From NCBI GenBank assembly GCA_024684065.1, contig JAIKXO010000036.1, positions 1 to 18,603 of the forward strand: DNA of 18,603 bases. Direction: 5' to 3'. The notes under the pieces were generated by a model. It had not been told where the DNA came from, searched no databases, and saw nothing but the letters and a program-made list of their open reading frames with translations. Position 1 is the first letter of the stretch; each line of letters opens with the position of its first letter. The translations under genes were made by a program, and so were the position numbers. This document shows, piece after piece, positions 1 through 6,839 of this stretch. Origin of the DNA: Lachnospiraceae bacterium. Its GTDB lineage: Bacteria > Bacillota_A > Clostridia > Lachnospirales > Lachnospiraceae.

Positions 1-222
1 CCCGTCCTTCAGTGTATCTCCCGGATGTCCGTATAAAGCAATATCCTCAGTCATCCTTAAGTGATAATAGCCATCATATTCCAGGATATACGGAACCCCG
101 GTTTCGCTGTCGATATATTCATCACCAAGAGACAGGACGCTTAAATGGAACAGCATGCGGAAGGATACTGATGCTATGATTATACAGAGAATAAGAGCCG
201 AATTGATCGATCCTCTGTTCAT
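1..222 (-). CDS. STT3/AglB-like oligosaccharyltransferase, N-terminal fragment
   Basis: This gene starts at an ATG at 222 and runs off the window, so only the first 74 residues are visible. They show a short basic N-terminus (MNRGS), a hydrophobic stretch at about residues 8-33 that fits a first transmembrane helix, and then an extracytoplasmic loop containing EYDGYYHLRM at residues 48-57. A D-x-Y-Y-H-x-R motif in the first outer loop is typical of the STT3/AglB/PglB family, where the aspartate helps bind the catalytic metal. These enzymes transfer a lipid-linked glycan to asparagine on the outer face of the membrane. The start lies 7 bp after the permease stop, with GGGAGG about 15 bases upstream, which is a rather long spacing. 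Co-transcription with the nucleoside transporter is likely but functionally unexplained. Another multi-spanning GT-C glycosyltransferase is the main alternative, and the C-terminal WWDYG-type motif cannot be checked here. Confidence 0.55.
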   Translation of the reverse strand, partial: MNRGSINSALILCIIIASVSFRMLFHLSVLSLGDEYIDSETGVPYILEYDGYYHLRMTEDIALYGHPGDTLKDG

Positions 223-229
223 ATCAGTG

Positions 230-1225
230 TTATCTGTCCTCCCTGAAATAATTGGTTCCAAGGCTCCCCGGCGGCTGGTTCTCCCTTTTATTTCTCATGC
301 TGGTTATGATAAGCACGATGAGAGTGACGATATAGGGAAGCATTTTGTATAGTTCCTTCAGTTCCATATGATTCATGCCTGTCGGAAGATACAGGTATAA
401 AATATACAGGCCTCCGAAAAGAACGGATGAGAATATTCCTAGATCCGGTTTCCATATTGTGAAGATGACCAGTGCGATGGCAAGCCATCCCCTGTCTCCA
501 AAGGCATCATTCGACCATACGCCGCAGGCGTAATCCATAACGTAGTAAAGCCCGCCAAGCCCTGCGATCATACAGCCGATACAGGTGGAAATATACTTGT
601 ATTTTGTCACGTTTATACCTGCCGCATCCGCAGTTGCAGGACTTTCCCCCACGGCGCGCAGATGAAGACCTGTTCTGGTGTGTTTAAAAACAAATGATGT
701 ATAAAGGGATATTATGATCGCTAAATATGCCAGAAATCCGTATGAAAGGAATATCTTTCCAAACCACCCGAAGGACCCGGCAAAAGGCAGGGATTTACTG
801 AAACAGGCCGAAGTCGCTGATAATGCGATGGATGGAACATCCGCCCCCGATATCTTTATCAGAGATCCTCCGAAAAAATTCCCGACCCCGATTCCGAAGG
901 TAGTCATGGCAAGACCGGTCACATTCTGATTCGATCTTAACGTTACTGTCAGGAAACAATACAGAAGTCCCATAAGTAAAGATCCGATAAGGGAAGATAC
1001 GAGAGGGATCATGATCGCAAGGAGCGGATTCAGCTCCGATCCCTGACAGCTCTCCTCATAAAGGAATGAACCTATAACGCCGCAGATGCCGCCAACATAC
1101 ATGACGCCGGGGATCCCCAGATTAAGATTCCCTGATTTTTCCGTTATGGTCTCACCGCAGCTTCCGTATATAAGAGGGATCCCCTGTTGTATCGCCCGTG
1201 GGATAAAGGCCACCAGATCTATCAT
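230..1225 (-). CDS. ABC transporter permease, BMP/nucleoside type (second permease)
   Basis: This is a 331-residue multi-spanning membrane protein of the BPD_transp_2 family, which forms one half of the membrane channel of a BMP-type (nucleoside/purine) ABC importer. The N-terminus has the family hallmark in variant form: GETITEKSGNLNLGIPGVM, matching the usual GERAGVINIGLEGMM pattern. Several hydrophobic helices follow, and the protein ends in a basic, polar cytosolic tail. The length is normal for the shorter of the two permeases in such systems. The start ATG overlaps the stop of the upstream permease in an ATGA arrangement, so translation is probably coupled. Substrate specificity cannot be read from the sequence. 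Nucleosides or a related purine compound are expected from characterised homologues such as the NupQ and BmpG types. Confidence 0.9.
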   Translation of the reverse strand: MIDLVAFIPRAIQQGIPLIYGSCGETITEKSGNLNLGIPGVMYVGGICGVIGSFLYEESCQGSELNPLLAIMIPLVSSLIGSLLMGLLYCFLTVTLRSNQNVTGLAMTTFGIGVGNFFGGSLIKISGADVPSIALSATSACFSKSLPFAGSFGWFGKIFLSYGFLAYLAIIISLYTSFVFKHTRTGLHLRAVGESPATADAAGINVTKYKYISTCIGCMIAGLGGLYYVMDYACGVWSNDAFGDRGWLAIALVIFTIWKPDLGIFSSVLFGGLYILYLYLPTGMNHMELKELYKMLPYIVTLIVLIITSMRNKRENQPPGSLGTNYFREDR

Positions 1226-2331
1226 TTTCCTTTCTCCTTTGCTTTGCTGTCAGAAGTAAACGTGATCCTGTATCTTAAAAAGAATTCGCATCCTATGATG
1301 AAAAACAGTAAAATGCCCGTCAGGATATCCGAAAAGGACTGATTCAGGCCGAAGGCCGTAGAGACCTCTCCCGCACCCCTGTCCATAAGTATTATCAGAA
1401 AGCTTGTCGCTATCATTGCTATGGGGTTGAATTTCGCAAGCCAGGAAACCATGACCCCCGTAAATCCCTGCCCGTCAGCGATGGTAGTTGTAACAGTGTG
1501 GTTTATTCCGCCCACTAACAGTAAGCCGGCAACTCCGCAGAGGGCTCCGGAAAGCAGCATGGTCCTTATAATGACCTTCTCCACCTTTATTCCCACATAT
1601 ACCGCGGTATTTCTGCTTTCTCCGACAACCGATATCTCATAGCCGTGTTTTGTATATTTCTGATAAATATAAAGAAAAACCGTGATCAGAACGGCAACTA
1701 TGATGGGAAGCAGATACTTGTTGCCGATATTCGGCAGCCATCCCGCCGATGAGTCCTGATTGATGATCCCTATCTTCCCCGAACCCTTTGGCACCTCCCA
1801 GATTATCGTGAAATAGGCGACAAGCTGAATGGCTATATAGTTCATCATAAGAGTAGACAGTGTCTCGTTTGTATTCCATTTAGCCTTGAATATCGCAGGG
1901 ATCAGGCCCCACAAGGCACCGGCCGAAACAGAGGCAGCTATCATTACAAGGATAAGAAGATAGTCCGGCAGGGATTCTCCGATACAGATCATACAGGCAG
2001 CCGCTGCAAGTCCTCCGATCAGTACCTGCCCTTCACCGCCTATATTCCAGAAGTGCATCTTAAACGCAGGCGTAAGCGCAAGGGATATGATAAGAAGAAT
2101 GGAAACATTCTGAAATGTTATCCATGTTTTTCTCGCCGAGCCGAAAGCCCCCTGAATAATGGTCCGGTATATCGCTATCGGATCATCGCCGGTTAATACC
2201 ATGGTTATCAGGGCACACAGAAGAAGCGCGGTAACAATGGCTGCGCCCCTTATCAGCCAGGCCTTTGACGCCGGGATATTATCAGTTCTTATGACATGAA
2301 AAAGAGGTTTTTTTGTTGTATTGTCATTCAT
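1222..2331 (-). CDS. ABC transporter permease, BMP/nucleoside type (first permease)
   Basis: This is a 369-residue permease of the BPD_transp_2 family and partner of the permease that follows it. A polar cytosolic N-terminus of about 25 residues precedes the first helix (AAIVTALLLCALITMVL). The motif FKMHFWNIGGEGQVLIGG at about residues 90-107 corresponds to the conserved FNIGxEGQ loop that contacts the ATPase in this family. Further helices and a basic tail (SDSKAKEKGK) complete the protein. Its ATG overlaps the TGA of the ATPase gene by four bases, and GGAGG sits at a usable distance inside the ATPase tail. The longer N-terminus compared with the second permease is normal for NupP/BmpF-type proteins. 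It should act only as a heteromeric channel with the ATPase and the lipoprotein encoded upstream. Confidence 0.9.
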   Translation of the reverse strand: MNDNTTKKPLFHVIRTDNIPASKAWLIRGAAIVTALLLCALITMVLTGDDPIAIYRTIIQGAFGSARKTWITFQNVSILLIISLALTPAFKMHFWNIGGEGQVLIGGLAAAACMICIGESLPDYLLILVMIAASVSAGALWGLIPAIFKAKWNTNETLSTLMMNYIAIQLVAYFTIIWEVPKGSGKIGIINQDSSAGWLPNIGNKYLLPIIVAVLITVFLYIYQKYTKHGYEISVVGESRNTAVYVGIKVEKVIIRTMLLSGALCGVAGLLLVGGINHTVTTTIADGQGFTGVMVSWLAKFNPIAMIATSFLIILMDRGAGEVSTAFGLNQSFSDILTGILLFFIIGCEFFLRYRITFTSDSKAKEKGK

Positions 2332-3914
2332 TGATCCGCACCTCCTTCATTATTAGAAGAGGTTTCCGACCCGGAATTATCCGGCATGACCTCCTGCTGA
2401 CCGACAGCTTTTCTTGTCATAAGCAGTCCCAGAGTATTCTTATCCGCAGAAGGGCAGTCAACAATCCCGGATACTTCCCCGTCGCACAGAACAAGGATCC
2501 TGTCCGAAAGCGCCAGTAAAACGTCCAGATCCTCTCCTACGAATATAATCGCAGCCTTCTCCTCCTTCTGCCTGTTTAAGAGATCATATATCACATAGGA
2601 GGAATTGATGTCCAGTCCCCTCACGGCGTATGCCGTCATGATCACGCTGGGTTTTGAGGATATTTCACGCCCTAACAGAACCTTCTGTACATTTCCGCCG
2701 CTTAACAGCCTTACCGGGGTGAAGATTCCGGGGGTGTCCACGGAAAGCTCCTCTACAATGGTTTCAGCAAGACGTCTGGGGGATTTTCTGTCGGTAAATA
2801 TCCCTGACCTTCCGGTCCGGAAGCTTCGAAGCATCATGTTATCCGCAAGATCCATATTTCCCACGAGCCCCATTCCCAGTCTGTCCTCGGGAACGAATGC
2901 AAGAGAAACCCCCATCTGGTTTATGGCCTCCGGATCCTTTCCGATGAGATTCTCTCTTTTCTTTCCTTCTTCGCAGAACCAGACGGAGCCTGACTCTGCC
3001 TTCGAAAGGCCTGCTATGGATTCTAAAAGCTCCTTCTGTCCGCATCCGGAAATACCGGCGATACCAAGTATCTCTCCCGAATTGGCGGTAAACGAGACAT
3101 TTTTAAGCTTAAGTACTCCGGCGGAATCCTTCACGGTCAGGTTCTCAACGATAAGTCGCGGTTTCGGATCAGCGGGAGGGGTCCTTTTGATATTTAAGGA
3201 TACCTTTCTGCCCACCATCATTTCCGTCATCTGCTGTTCATCGGATTCCGAAGTAATGATCTCTCCGATGAATTCACCCTTTCTTAATACCGCAACCCGG
3301 TCTGATATGGCCCTGACCTCATGAAGCTTGTGAGTGATGATGATGATCGATTTGCCATCAGCCTTCATATTCCTCATTACATGAAAAAGCTTTTCCGTTT
3401 CCTGCGGAGTCAGCACCGCGGTAGGCTCATCAAGGACAAGGATCTTTGCATCCCTGTAAAGAACCTTTACAATCTCAACCGTCTGCTTTTCCGATACGGA
3501 CATATCATAGATTTTTTTCCGCAGATCGATTTCAAATCCGTATCTGTCGCAGATTCCCCTTATTTTGTTTTCAGCCTCCTTTAAATTCAGTTTTCCATCA
3601 AGTCCAAGCACAATGTTTTCCGTAACCGTCAGGACATCGATCAGCTTGAAATGCTGATGGACCATCCCTATCCCAAGCTCATATGCATGTCTCGGAGAAC
3701 TGATATTCACAGGCTTTTCGTCAATGAATATCTCTCCGGAATCCGGATAATAAATGCCCGAAAGAATATTCATAAGGGTCGTTTTTCCGCTTCCGTTTTC
3801 TCCAAGGAGAGCTAAGATCTCCCCTTTTTTGATGTCAAAACTGATATTGGAATTTGCTTTTGTGTGGCCGAAGGCTTTTGTAATACCCTTAAATGAAATC
3901 GCTGTACTGCTCAT
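2328..3914 (-). CDS. ABC transporter ATP-binding protein, two fused ATPase domains (BMP/nucleoside type)
   Basis: This 528-residue cytosolic ATPase powers the BMP-type importer. The first domain is complete: Walker A GENGSGKTT (38-46), Q-loop HQHF, signature VSEKQ (139-143), Walker B LVLDEPT (159-165) and the IITHK switch histidine. The second domain has the relaxed P-loop GISGCGQKE (about 287-295) and LSGGNVQ signature (404-410) normal for this family. Its Walker B region reads VIMTAYAVRGLD, where the family usually has a version of AxPTRGLD, so this site looks non-hydrolytic. I chose the ATG at 3914 rather than one at 3944 because GGAGGAG and a nearer AGGA precede it, and because conserved sequence (SFKGITKAFG) begins just after. 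The 20-residue polar tail after MTRKAVGQ looks unstructured. Confidence 0.92.
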   Translation of the reverse strand: MSSTAISFKGITKAFGHTKANSNISFDIKKGEILALLGENGSGKTTLMNILSGIYYPDSGEIFIDEKPVNISSPRHAYELGIGMVHQHFKLIDVLTVTENIVLGLDGKLNLKEAENKIRGICDRYGFEIDLRKKIYDMSVSEKQTVEIVKVLYRDAKILVLDEPTAVLTPQETEKLFHVMRNMKADGKSIIIITHKLHEVRAISDRVAVLRKGEFIGEIITSESDEQQMTEMMVGRKVSLNIKRTPPADPKPRLIVENLTVKDSAGVLKLKNVSFTANSGEILGIAGISGCGQKELLESIAGLSKAESGSVWFCEEGKKRENLIGKDPEAINQMGVSLAFVPEDRLGMGLVGNMDLADNMMLRSFRTGRSGIFTDRKSPRRLAETIVEELSVDTPGIFTPVRLLSGGNVQKVLLGREISSKPSVIMTAYAVRGLDINSSYVIYDLLNRQKEEKAAIIFVGEDLDVLLALSDRILVLCDGEVSGIVDCPSADKNTLGLLMTRKAVGQQEVMPDNSGSETSSNNEGGADQ

Positions 3915-3960
3915 TTTTCCTGCGCTGCTCCTCCATAAAGCCATTTCATCCCATAAAAGT

Positions 3961-3979
3961 GGGGCGGCATTGCCGCCCC
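3961..3979 (-). terminator. Hairpin between binding-protein and ATPase genes (partial terminator or mRNA-stabilising stem)
   Basis: GGGGCGGC and GCCGCCCC form a perfect 8-bp GC stem around a 3-base loop, 15 bp after the binding-protein stop. Only a short TTTT follows on the minus strand and the ATPase gene continues in the same direction. A partial terminator or 3' stability element, leaving the lipoprotein mRNA in excess over the transporter genes, is a reasonable reading by analogy with other SBP operons. Confidence 0.6.
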
Positions 3980-3994
3980 GTATGAACTTTTTTA

Positions 3995-5251
3995 TTAATA
4001 TGCAGTATCAAGAAGAGTGATCCCGTCGATCTGAAGATCAAAGAAAGGCGCGGATCTGAAGTCATCACCGGATTCATCAAAATAGCCGTCTTTGATAACC
4101 TCGTGATCCGGGGTATAATCGGCGTCTGTGTCAACATCCGCCTCATAGCTTGTAAGTTCCTTTCCGTCAACCGTAAATGTTTTGGTATCGAAAACATGAA
4201 GTGTGCCGGCTTCGAGCTCTTCCTTTGCTTTGGCAACCGCTTCTTCAGTACCCTCTGCCGTTGCCTTGGCTCCGAAGCTTGTAAGTTCAACTGAACCAGT
4301 AGCCAGATTACCGGTATAGTCCGTCTCAATGGCTTCATTCTTCTCTACACACTCTATGATGTGGGCAAAGTAGGGAGTCCAGTTGATCCTTGAAGATACT
4401 ATAAATGTGTTCGGGCATGCGCTTTCGGTGGATCCGTTATAGGAAACATCGGGAACACCCGCGCTCTCACAGGCTGTAGGAGCTCCCATGGAATCGGCGT
4501 GCTGCGAGATCAGTACGCAGCCGTCCTGGATCAGTGTATTTGCGCCTTCCTTCTCGGCTGTTTCATCATACCAGGATCCGGTAAACGTAACCTCCATCGT
4601 TACGGAAGGGCATACTGATCTGGCACCAAGATAAAATGAAGTATATCCGGATATAACCTCTGCATAGGTAAATGCACCGATATATCCCATCTTCGCCTGC
4701 TCTGCGGTGATCTCTCCCGAATCTATCATTTCGTTCAGTTTCATGCCTGCGGCGATACCTGCAAGATAACGGCCCTGAAAGATCGTGGCAAACGCATTAT
4801 GGAAATTATCGAGATTTTCCGTATGAGCCTTTGTTCCGGTCGCATGGCAGAACTGCACTTCGGGATATTCCTTGGCCGCCTCGATCATATAATCCTCATG
4901 ACCGAAGGAATCGGCAAACACGATATCACATCCTCCGTCAGCCAGCTCACATGCCGCATCATAGCATTCCTGGCCTTCGGGGATCCCCGTTTTTAACACA
5001 TACTCAACTCCCGCTGCTTCACAGGCTTCCTTTGCGGCATTGATGAAATTCAGGTCATAGGTTGAATTCTCATCATGGAGAAAGATAAACCCGACCTTCA
5101 CATCGGATGCCTTAGCATCCGCTTTGTCTTCCGATGCCGAAGCCGTTTCGGTGCTTTCGTTTCCCGAAGGCGTAGTCCCGGCACAAGCTGACAGGGAAAA
5201 TGCCAGCGAAGCCGTGAGAGCTAATGCAATGAACTTTTTCATTTTTTTCAT
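3995..5251 (-). CDS. BMP-family substrate-binding lipoprotein of nucleoside ABC transporter
   Basis: This is a 418-residue extracytoplasmic binding protein. The N-terminus (MKKMKKF plus a hydrophobic segment) ends in the lipobox LSAC, with Cys23 as the lipidation site. A low-complexity Thr/Ser/Glu/Asp/Ala linker follows (to about residue 50), and the mature domain begins at VKVGFIFLHDENSTYDLNF. Later elements typical of the Bmp/PnrA/Med family are visible: ELADGGCDIVFADSFGHED, VQFCHATG, IFQGRYLAGIAAGMK, MGYIGAFTYAEVISGYTSFYLGARSV and CVLISQHADSMGAPTACESAG. The family binds purine nucleosides in characterised members. The start is well supported by GGGAGGAG seven bases upstream of ATG. It is the first gene of the transporter operon, preceded by a good promoter. 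Confidence 0.93.
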   Translation of the reverse strand: MKKMKKFIALALTASLAFSLSACAGTTPSGNESTETASASEDKADAKASDVKVGFIFLHDENSTYDLNFINAAKEACEAAGVEYVLKTGIPEGQECYDAACELADGGCDIVFADSFGHEDYMIEAAKEYPEVQFCHATGTKAHTENLDNFHNAFATIFQGRYLAGIAAGMKLNEMIDSGEITAEQAKMGYIGAFTYAEVISGYTSFYLGARSVCPSVTMEVTFTGSWYDETAEKEGANTLIQDGCVLISQHADSMGAPTACESAGVPDVSYNGSTESACPNTFIVSSRINWTPYFAHIIECVEKNEAIETDYTGNLATGSVELTSFGAKATAEGTEEAVAKAKEELEAGTLHVFDTKTFTVDGKELTSYEADVDTDADYTPDHEVIKDGYFDESGDDFRSAPFFDLQIDGITLLDTAY

Positions 5252-5283
5252 ATGTTCTCCTCCCTGGATGATATATGATATTT

Positions 5284-5313
5284 AAAAAAAAATGACGTAG
5301 AAAAAACCTCTAC
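5284..5313 (-). promoter_or_regulatory. Possible leader attenuator of the transporter operon
   Basis: On the minus strand a small stem (GTAGA with TCTAC, 7-base loop, 5297-5313) is followed after four bases by nine consecutive T residues (5284-5292). It lies inside the untranslated leader, between the predicted start of transcription and the binding-protein RBS. The stem is short, so termination would be weak. It could be a regulated attenuator or just AT-rich leader. I looked for a purine-riboswitch core here and did not see one. Confidence 0.3.
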
Positions 5314-5336
5314 ACCATTGTAAGGCAACTGCTGTT

Positions 5337-5365
5337 ATATTATCATTTCCCTCTCTCTTTTGCAA
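5337..5365 (-). promoter_or_regulatory. Sigma-A-type promoter for the BMP transporter operon
   Basis: On the minus strand a -35 box TTGCAA (5360-5365) is separated by exactly 17 bp from a -10 box TAATAT (5337-5342). The predicted start of transcription near 5330 would give a leader of about 80 bases before the lipoprotein ATG. The spacing is optimal, and four of six (TTGCAA) and five of six (TAATAT) positions match consensus. Confidence 0.6.
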
Positions 5366-5377
5366 TAATATCTTCTG

Positions 5378-5409
5378 TCCGGCCGGAGACTTTTTGTCCA
5401 CTTTTTGTC
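5378..5409 (-). promoter_or_regulatory. Candidate operator: palindrome plus direct repeat upstream of the transporter promoter
   Basis: Just upstream of the minus-strand -35 box lies a perfect 10-bp palindrome TCCGGCCGGA (5378-5387). It is followed by two copies of ACTTTTTGTC (5389-5398 and 5400-5409) with an 11-bp period, one helical turn. Direct repeats in phase at about -60 to -80 are a common layout for activator binding. No regulator gene is in the window to pair with it. Confidence 0.4.
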
Positions 5410-5452
5410 AGAAGGCTGTTCAGAACGGTTTTTATGCCGTTAAAAACATTTT

Positions 5453-5491
5453 CGTTACAATTCAGCGCCTGACCAGCGTTTTATTGTAACG
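5453..5491. promoter_or_regulatory. 9-bp inverted repeat in the divergent intergenic region
   Basis: CGTTACAAT (5453-5461) and ATTGTAACG (5483-5491) are perfect inverted repeats separated by 21 bp. They lie between the two divergent promoters. A smaller inverted repeat, AACGG/CCGTT, sits at 5424-5441. The arms could be a two-site operator or a stem in RNA. It is about 40 bp upstream of the plus-strand -35 box. Confidence 0.35.
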
Positions 5492-5528
5492 CATTTTCTT
5501 CCGAATAAGATGAAAATCGTACTTCCTA

Positions 5529-5558
5529 TTGTAAAAGAACCCCTGTTTGCGATACAAT
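5529..5558 (+). promoter_or_regulatory. Sigma-A-type promoter for the DUF362-PHP-EAL gene group
   Basis: TTGTAA (5529-5534) and TACAAT (5553-5558) are separated by 18 bp. Transcription would start near 5565 and give a leader of about 145 bases containing the hairpin at 5579-5609. No other good promoter is visible before the TTG start at 5709. Confidence 0.5.
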
Positions 5559-5578
5559 ATAAAAAGAAAAATATAATT

Positions 5579-5609
5579 ATTGCGGCCTGAGTAATCTCAG
5601 ATCCGCAAT
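5579..5609 (+). repeat. Leader hairpin, ATTGCGG/CCGCAAT family (copy 1)
   Basis: Outer arms ATTGCGG and CCGCAAT (7 bp) enclose an inner stem CTGAG/CTCAG with a TAAT tetraloop, joined by a small 1/2-base internal loop. The outer arms, the loop-proximal GAG/CTC and the trailing CTTTCT recur in the hairpin at 14265-14297, so this looks like one copy of a dispersed palindrome. In the plus-strand transcript it would sit in the 5' leader about 100 bases before the start codon. Confidence 0.5.
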
Positions 5610-5708
5610 CTTTCTGAAGACGATAAAGACGACGGTAACCTGAACTGATCTTATCCGGGATGATCAGTATTCGGAAGAACTCATATTGACAGAGAAAGGT
5701 GTTTTTTT

Positions 5709-6830
5709 TTGGGAAAGGCAAAGGTATATTTCACTGATTTCAGGACAGAGCCTGAGGTGAGCCAGGGTGTCAAGCTGCAGAGGCTCTGCCGCAGAGCCGG
5801 TATCGGGGATATTGATTTTAACGGGAAATTCACGGCGATCAAGATGCATTTCGGGGAACTCGGGAATTTTGCTTATCTCAGGCCGAACTATGTGAAAGCG
5901 GTGGCTGACCTTATAAAGGAGCTCGGCGGAAAGCCGTTTCTTACGGACTGTAATACTCTTTATCCGGGCAGCAGGAAGAACGCGGTAGATCATCTGTACA
6001 ACGCTGAGGTCAACGGCTTCAACAGCGTAACCACGGGTTGTTATGTGATCATAGCCGACGGTCTGAAGGGCACGGATGATATCATAGTAGATGTTCCAAA
6101 CGGGGAATACTGCAAGGAAGCCTATATAGGGCGGACACTGTATGATGCGGATGTCATAATCTCCCTGTCGCATTTTAAGGGACATGAGATGTCAGGCTTC
6201 GGCGGCGCCATTAAAAATATCGGAATGGGCGGAGGAAGCCGTGCCGGAAAGATGCAGATGCATAACGACGGCAAGCCCAAAGTAAACCCTGATCTCTGTA
6301 AAGGCTGTAAGAAATGCGCGAGAGAATGCGGATCCGACGCGATCATCTATGAAAACGGAAAGGCTGTGATCGACCAGGAGCTCTGCAAAGGCTGCGGACG
6401 CTGCATCGGAGCCTGTGCCTTTGACGCGATAAGAAATCAGAGCGACACGGCGGTCGAATCAATGTGCTGCAGGATGGCCGAATACACGGCGGCGATCTGT
6501 GCCGGAAAACCCTGCTTCCACATCAGCCTGATCATGGACGTATCCCCTAACTGCGACTGCCATGGCGAAAATGACGCCCCGATCCTTCCGAACATCGGAA
6601 TGCTCGCATCCTTTGACCCTGTTGCGCTTGATAAAGCCTGTGCCGATCTGTGCCTCGCTACGGAGCCTATCCGGAACAGCCAGTTAGGCGACAATCTTGC
6701 AAAAGAAGGCTGGCACTGCCATCATGATCATTTTCTTGACAGCAATCCAAACGTCCGGTGGAAAGAAACACTGATACACGGTGAAAAGATCGGTCTCGGG
6801 ACCATGGATTATGAGCTGATAAGGATGTAA
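5709..6830 (+). CDS. DUF362-domain protein with two 4Fe-4S clusters
   Basis: This 373-residue soluble protein combines a DUF362 domain with a central bacterial ferredoxin module. The N-terminal part carries IKMHFGELGNFAYLRPNYV and TDCNTLYPGSRKNA, and the middle has VIISLSHFKGHEMSGFGGAIKNIGMG, all typical of DUF362. Two CxxCxxCxxxC sets follow at Cys197/200/203/207 and Cys226/229/232/236, each ending with the usual D-A-I. The C-terminal part (FDPVALDKACADLC) returns to the DUF362 fold. The family is common in anaerobes and its reaction is not established; an electron-transfer or reductive role is an inference. Translation appears to start at TTG, since no ATG is available before residue 46, with AGAAAGGTG eight bases upstream. 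The SD-start spacer is an unbroken T run. The PHP gene follows after 9 bp. Confidence 0.88.
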   Translation: MGKAKVYFTDFRTEPEVSQGVKLQRLCRRAGIGDIDFNGKFTAIKMHFGELGNFAYLRPNYVKAVADLIKELGGKPFLTDCNTLYPGSRKNAVDHLYNAEVNGFNSVTTGCYVIIADGLKGTDDIIVDVPNGEYCKEAYIGRTLYDADVIISLSHFKGHEMSGFGGAIKNIGMGGGSRAGKMQMHNDGKPKVNPDLCKGCKKCARECGSDAIIYENGKAVIDQELCKGCGRCIGACAFDAIRNQSDTAVESMCCRMAEYTAAICAGKPCFHISLIMDVSPNCDCHGENDAPILPNIGMLASFDPVALDKACADLCLATEPIRNSQLGDNLAKEGWHCHHDHFLDSNPNVRWKETLIHGEKIGLGTMDYELIRM

Positions 6831-6839
6831 TAAGAGAAA

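Noticed and set aside
2605..3324. 239-codon open frame on the plus strand
   Set aside because: Antisense to the ABC ATPase gene, Ser/Pro-rich with no family pattern; the minus-strand frame has all ABC motifs.
5252..5336. Purine (or other) riboswitch in the transporter leader
   Set aside because: I looked for the conserved purine-aptamer core and the typical three-way junction and did not see them; only a short stem with a T tract is present.
5664..6185. 173-codon open frame on the minus strand
   Set aside because: Overlaps the start of the DUF362 gene, which has clear ferredoxin motifs; no SD and no recognisable domain.
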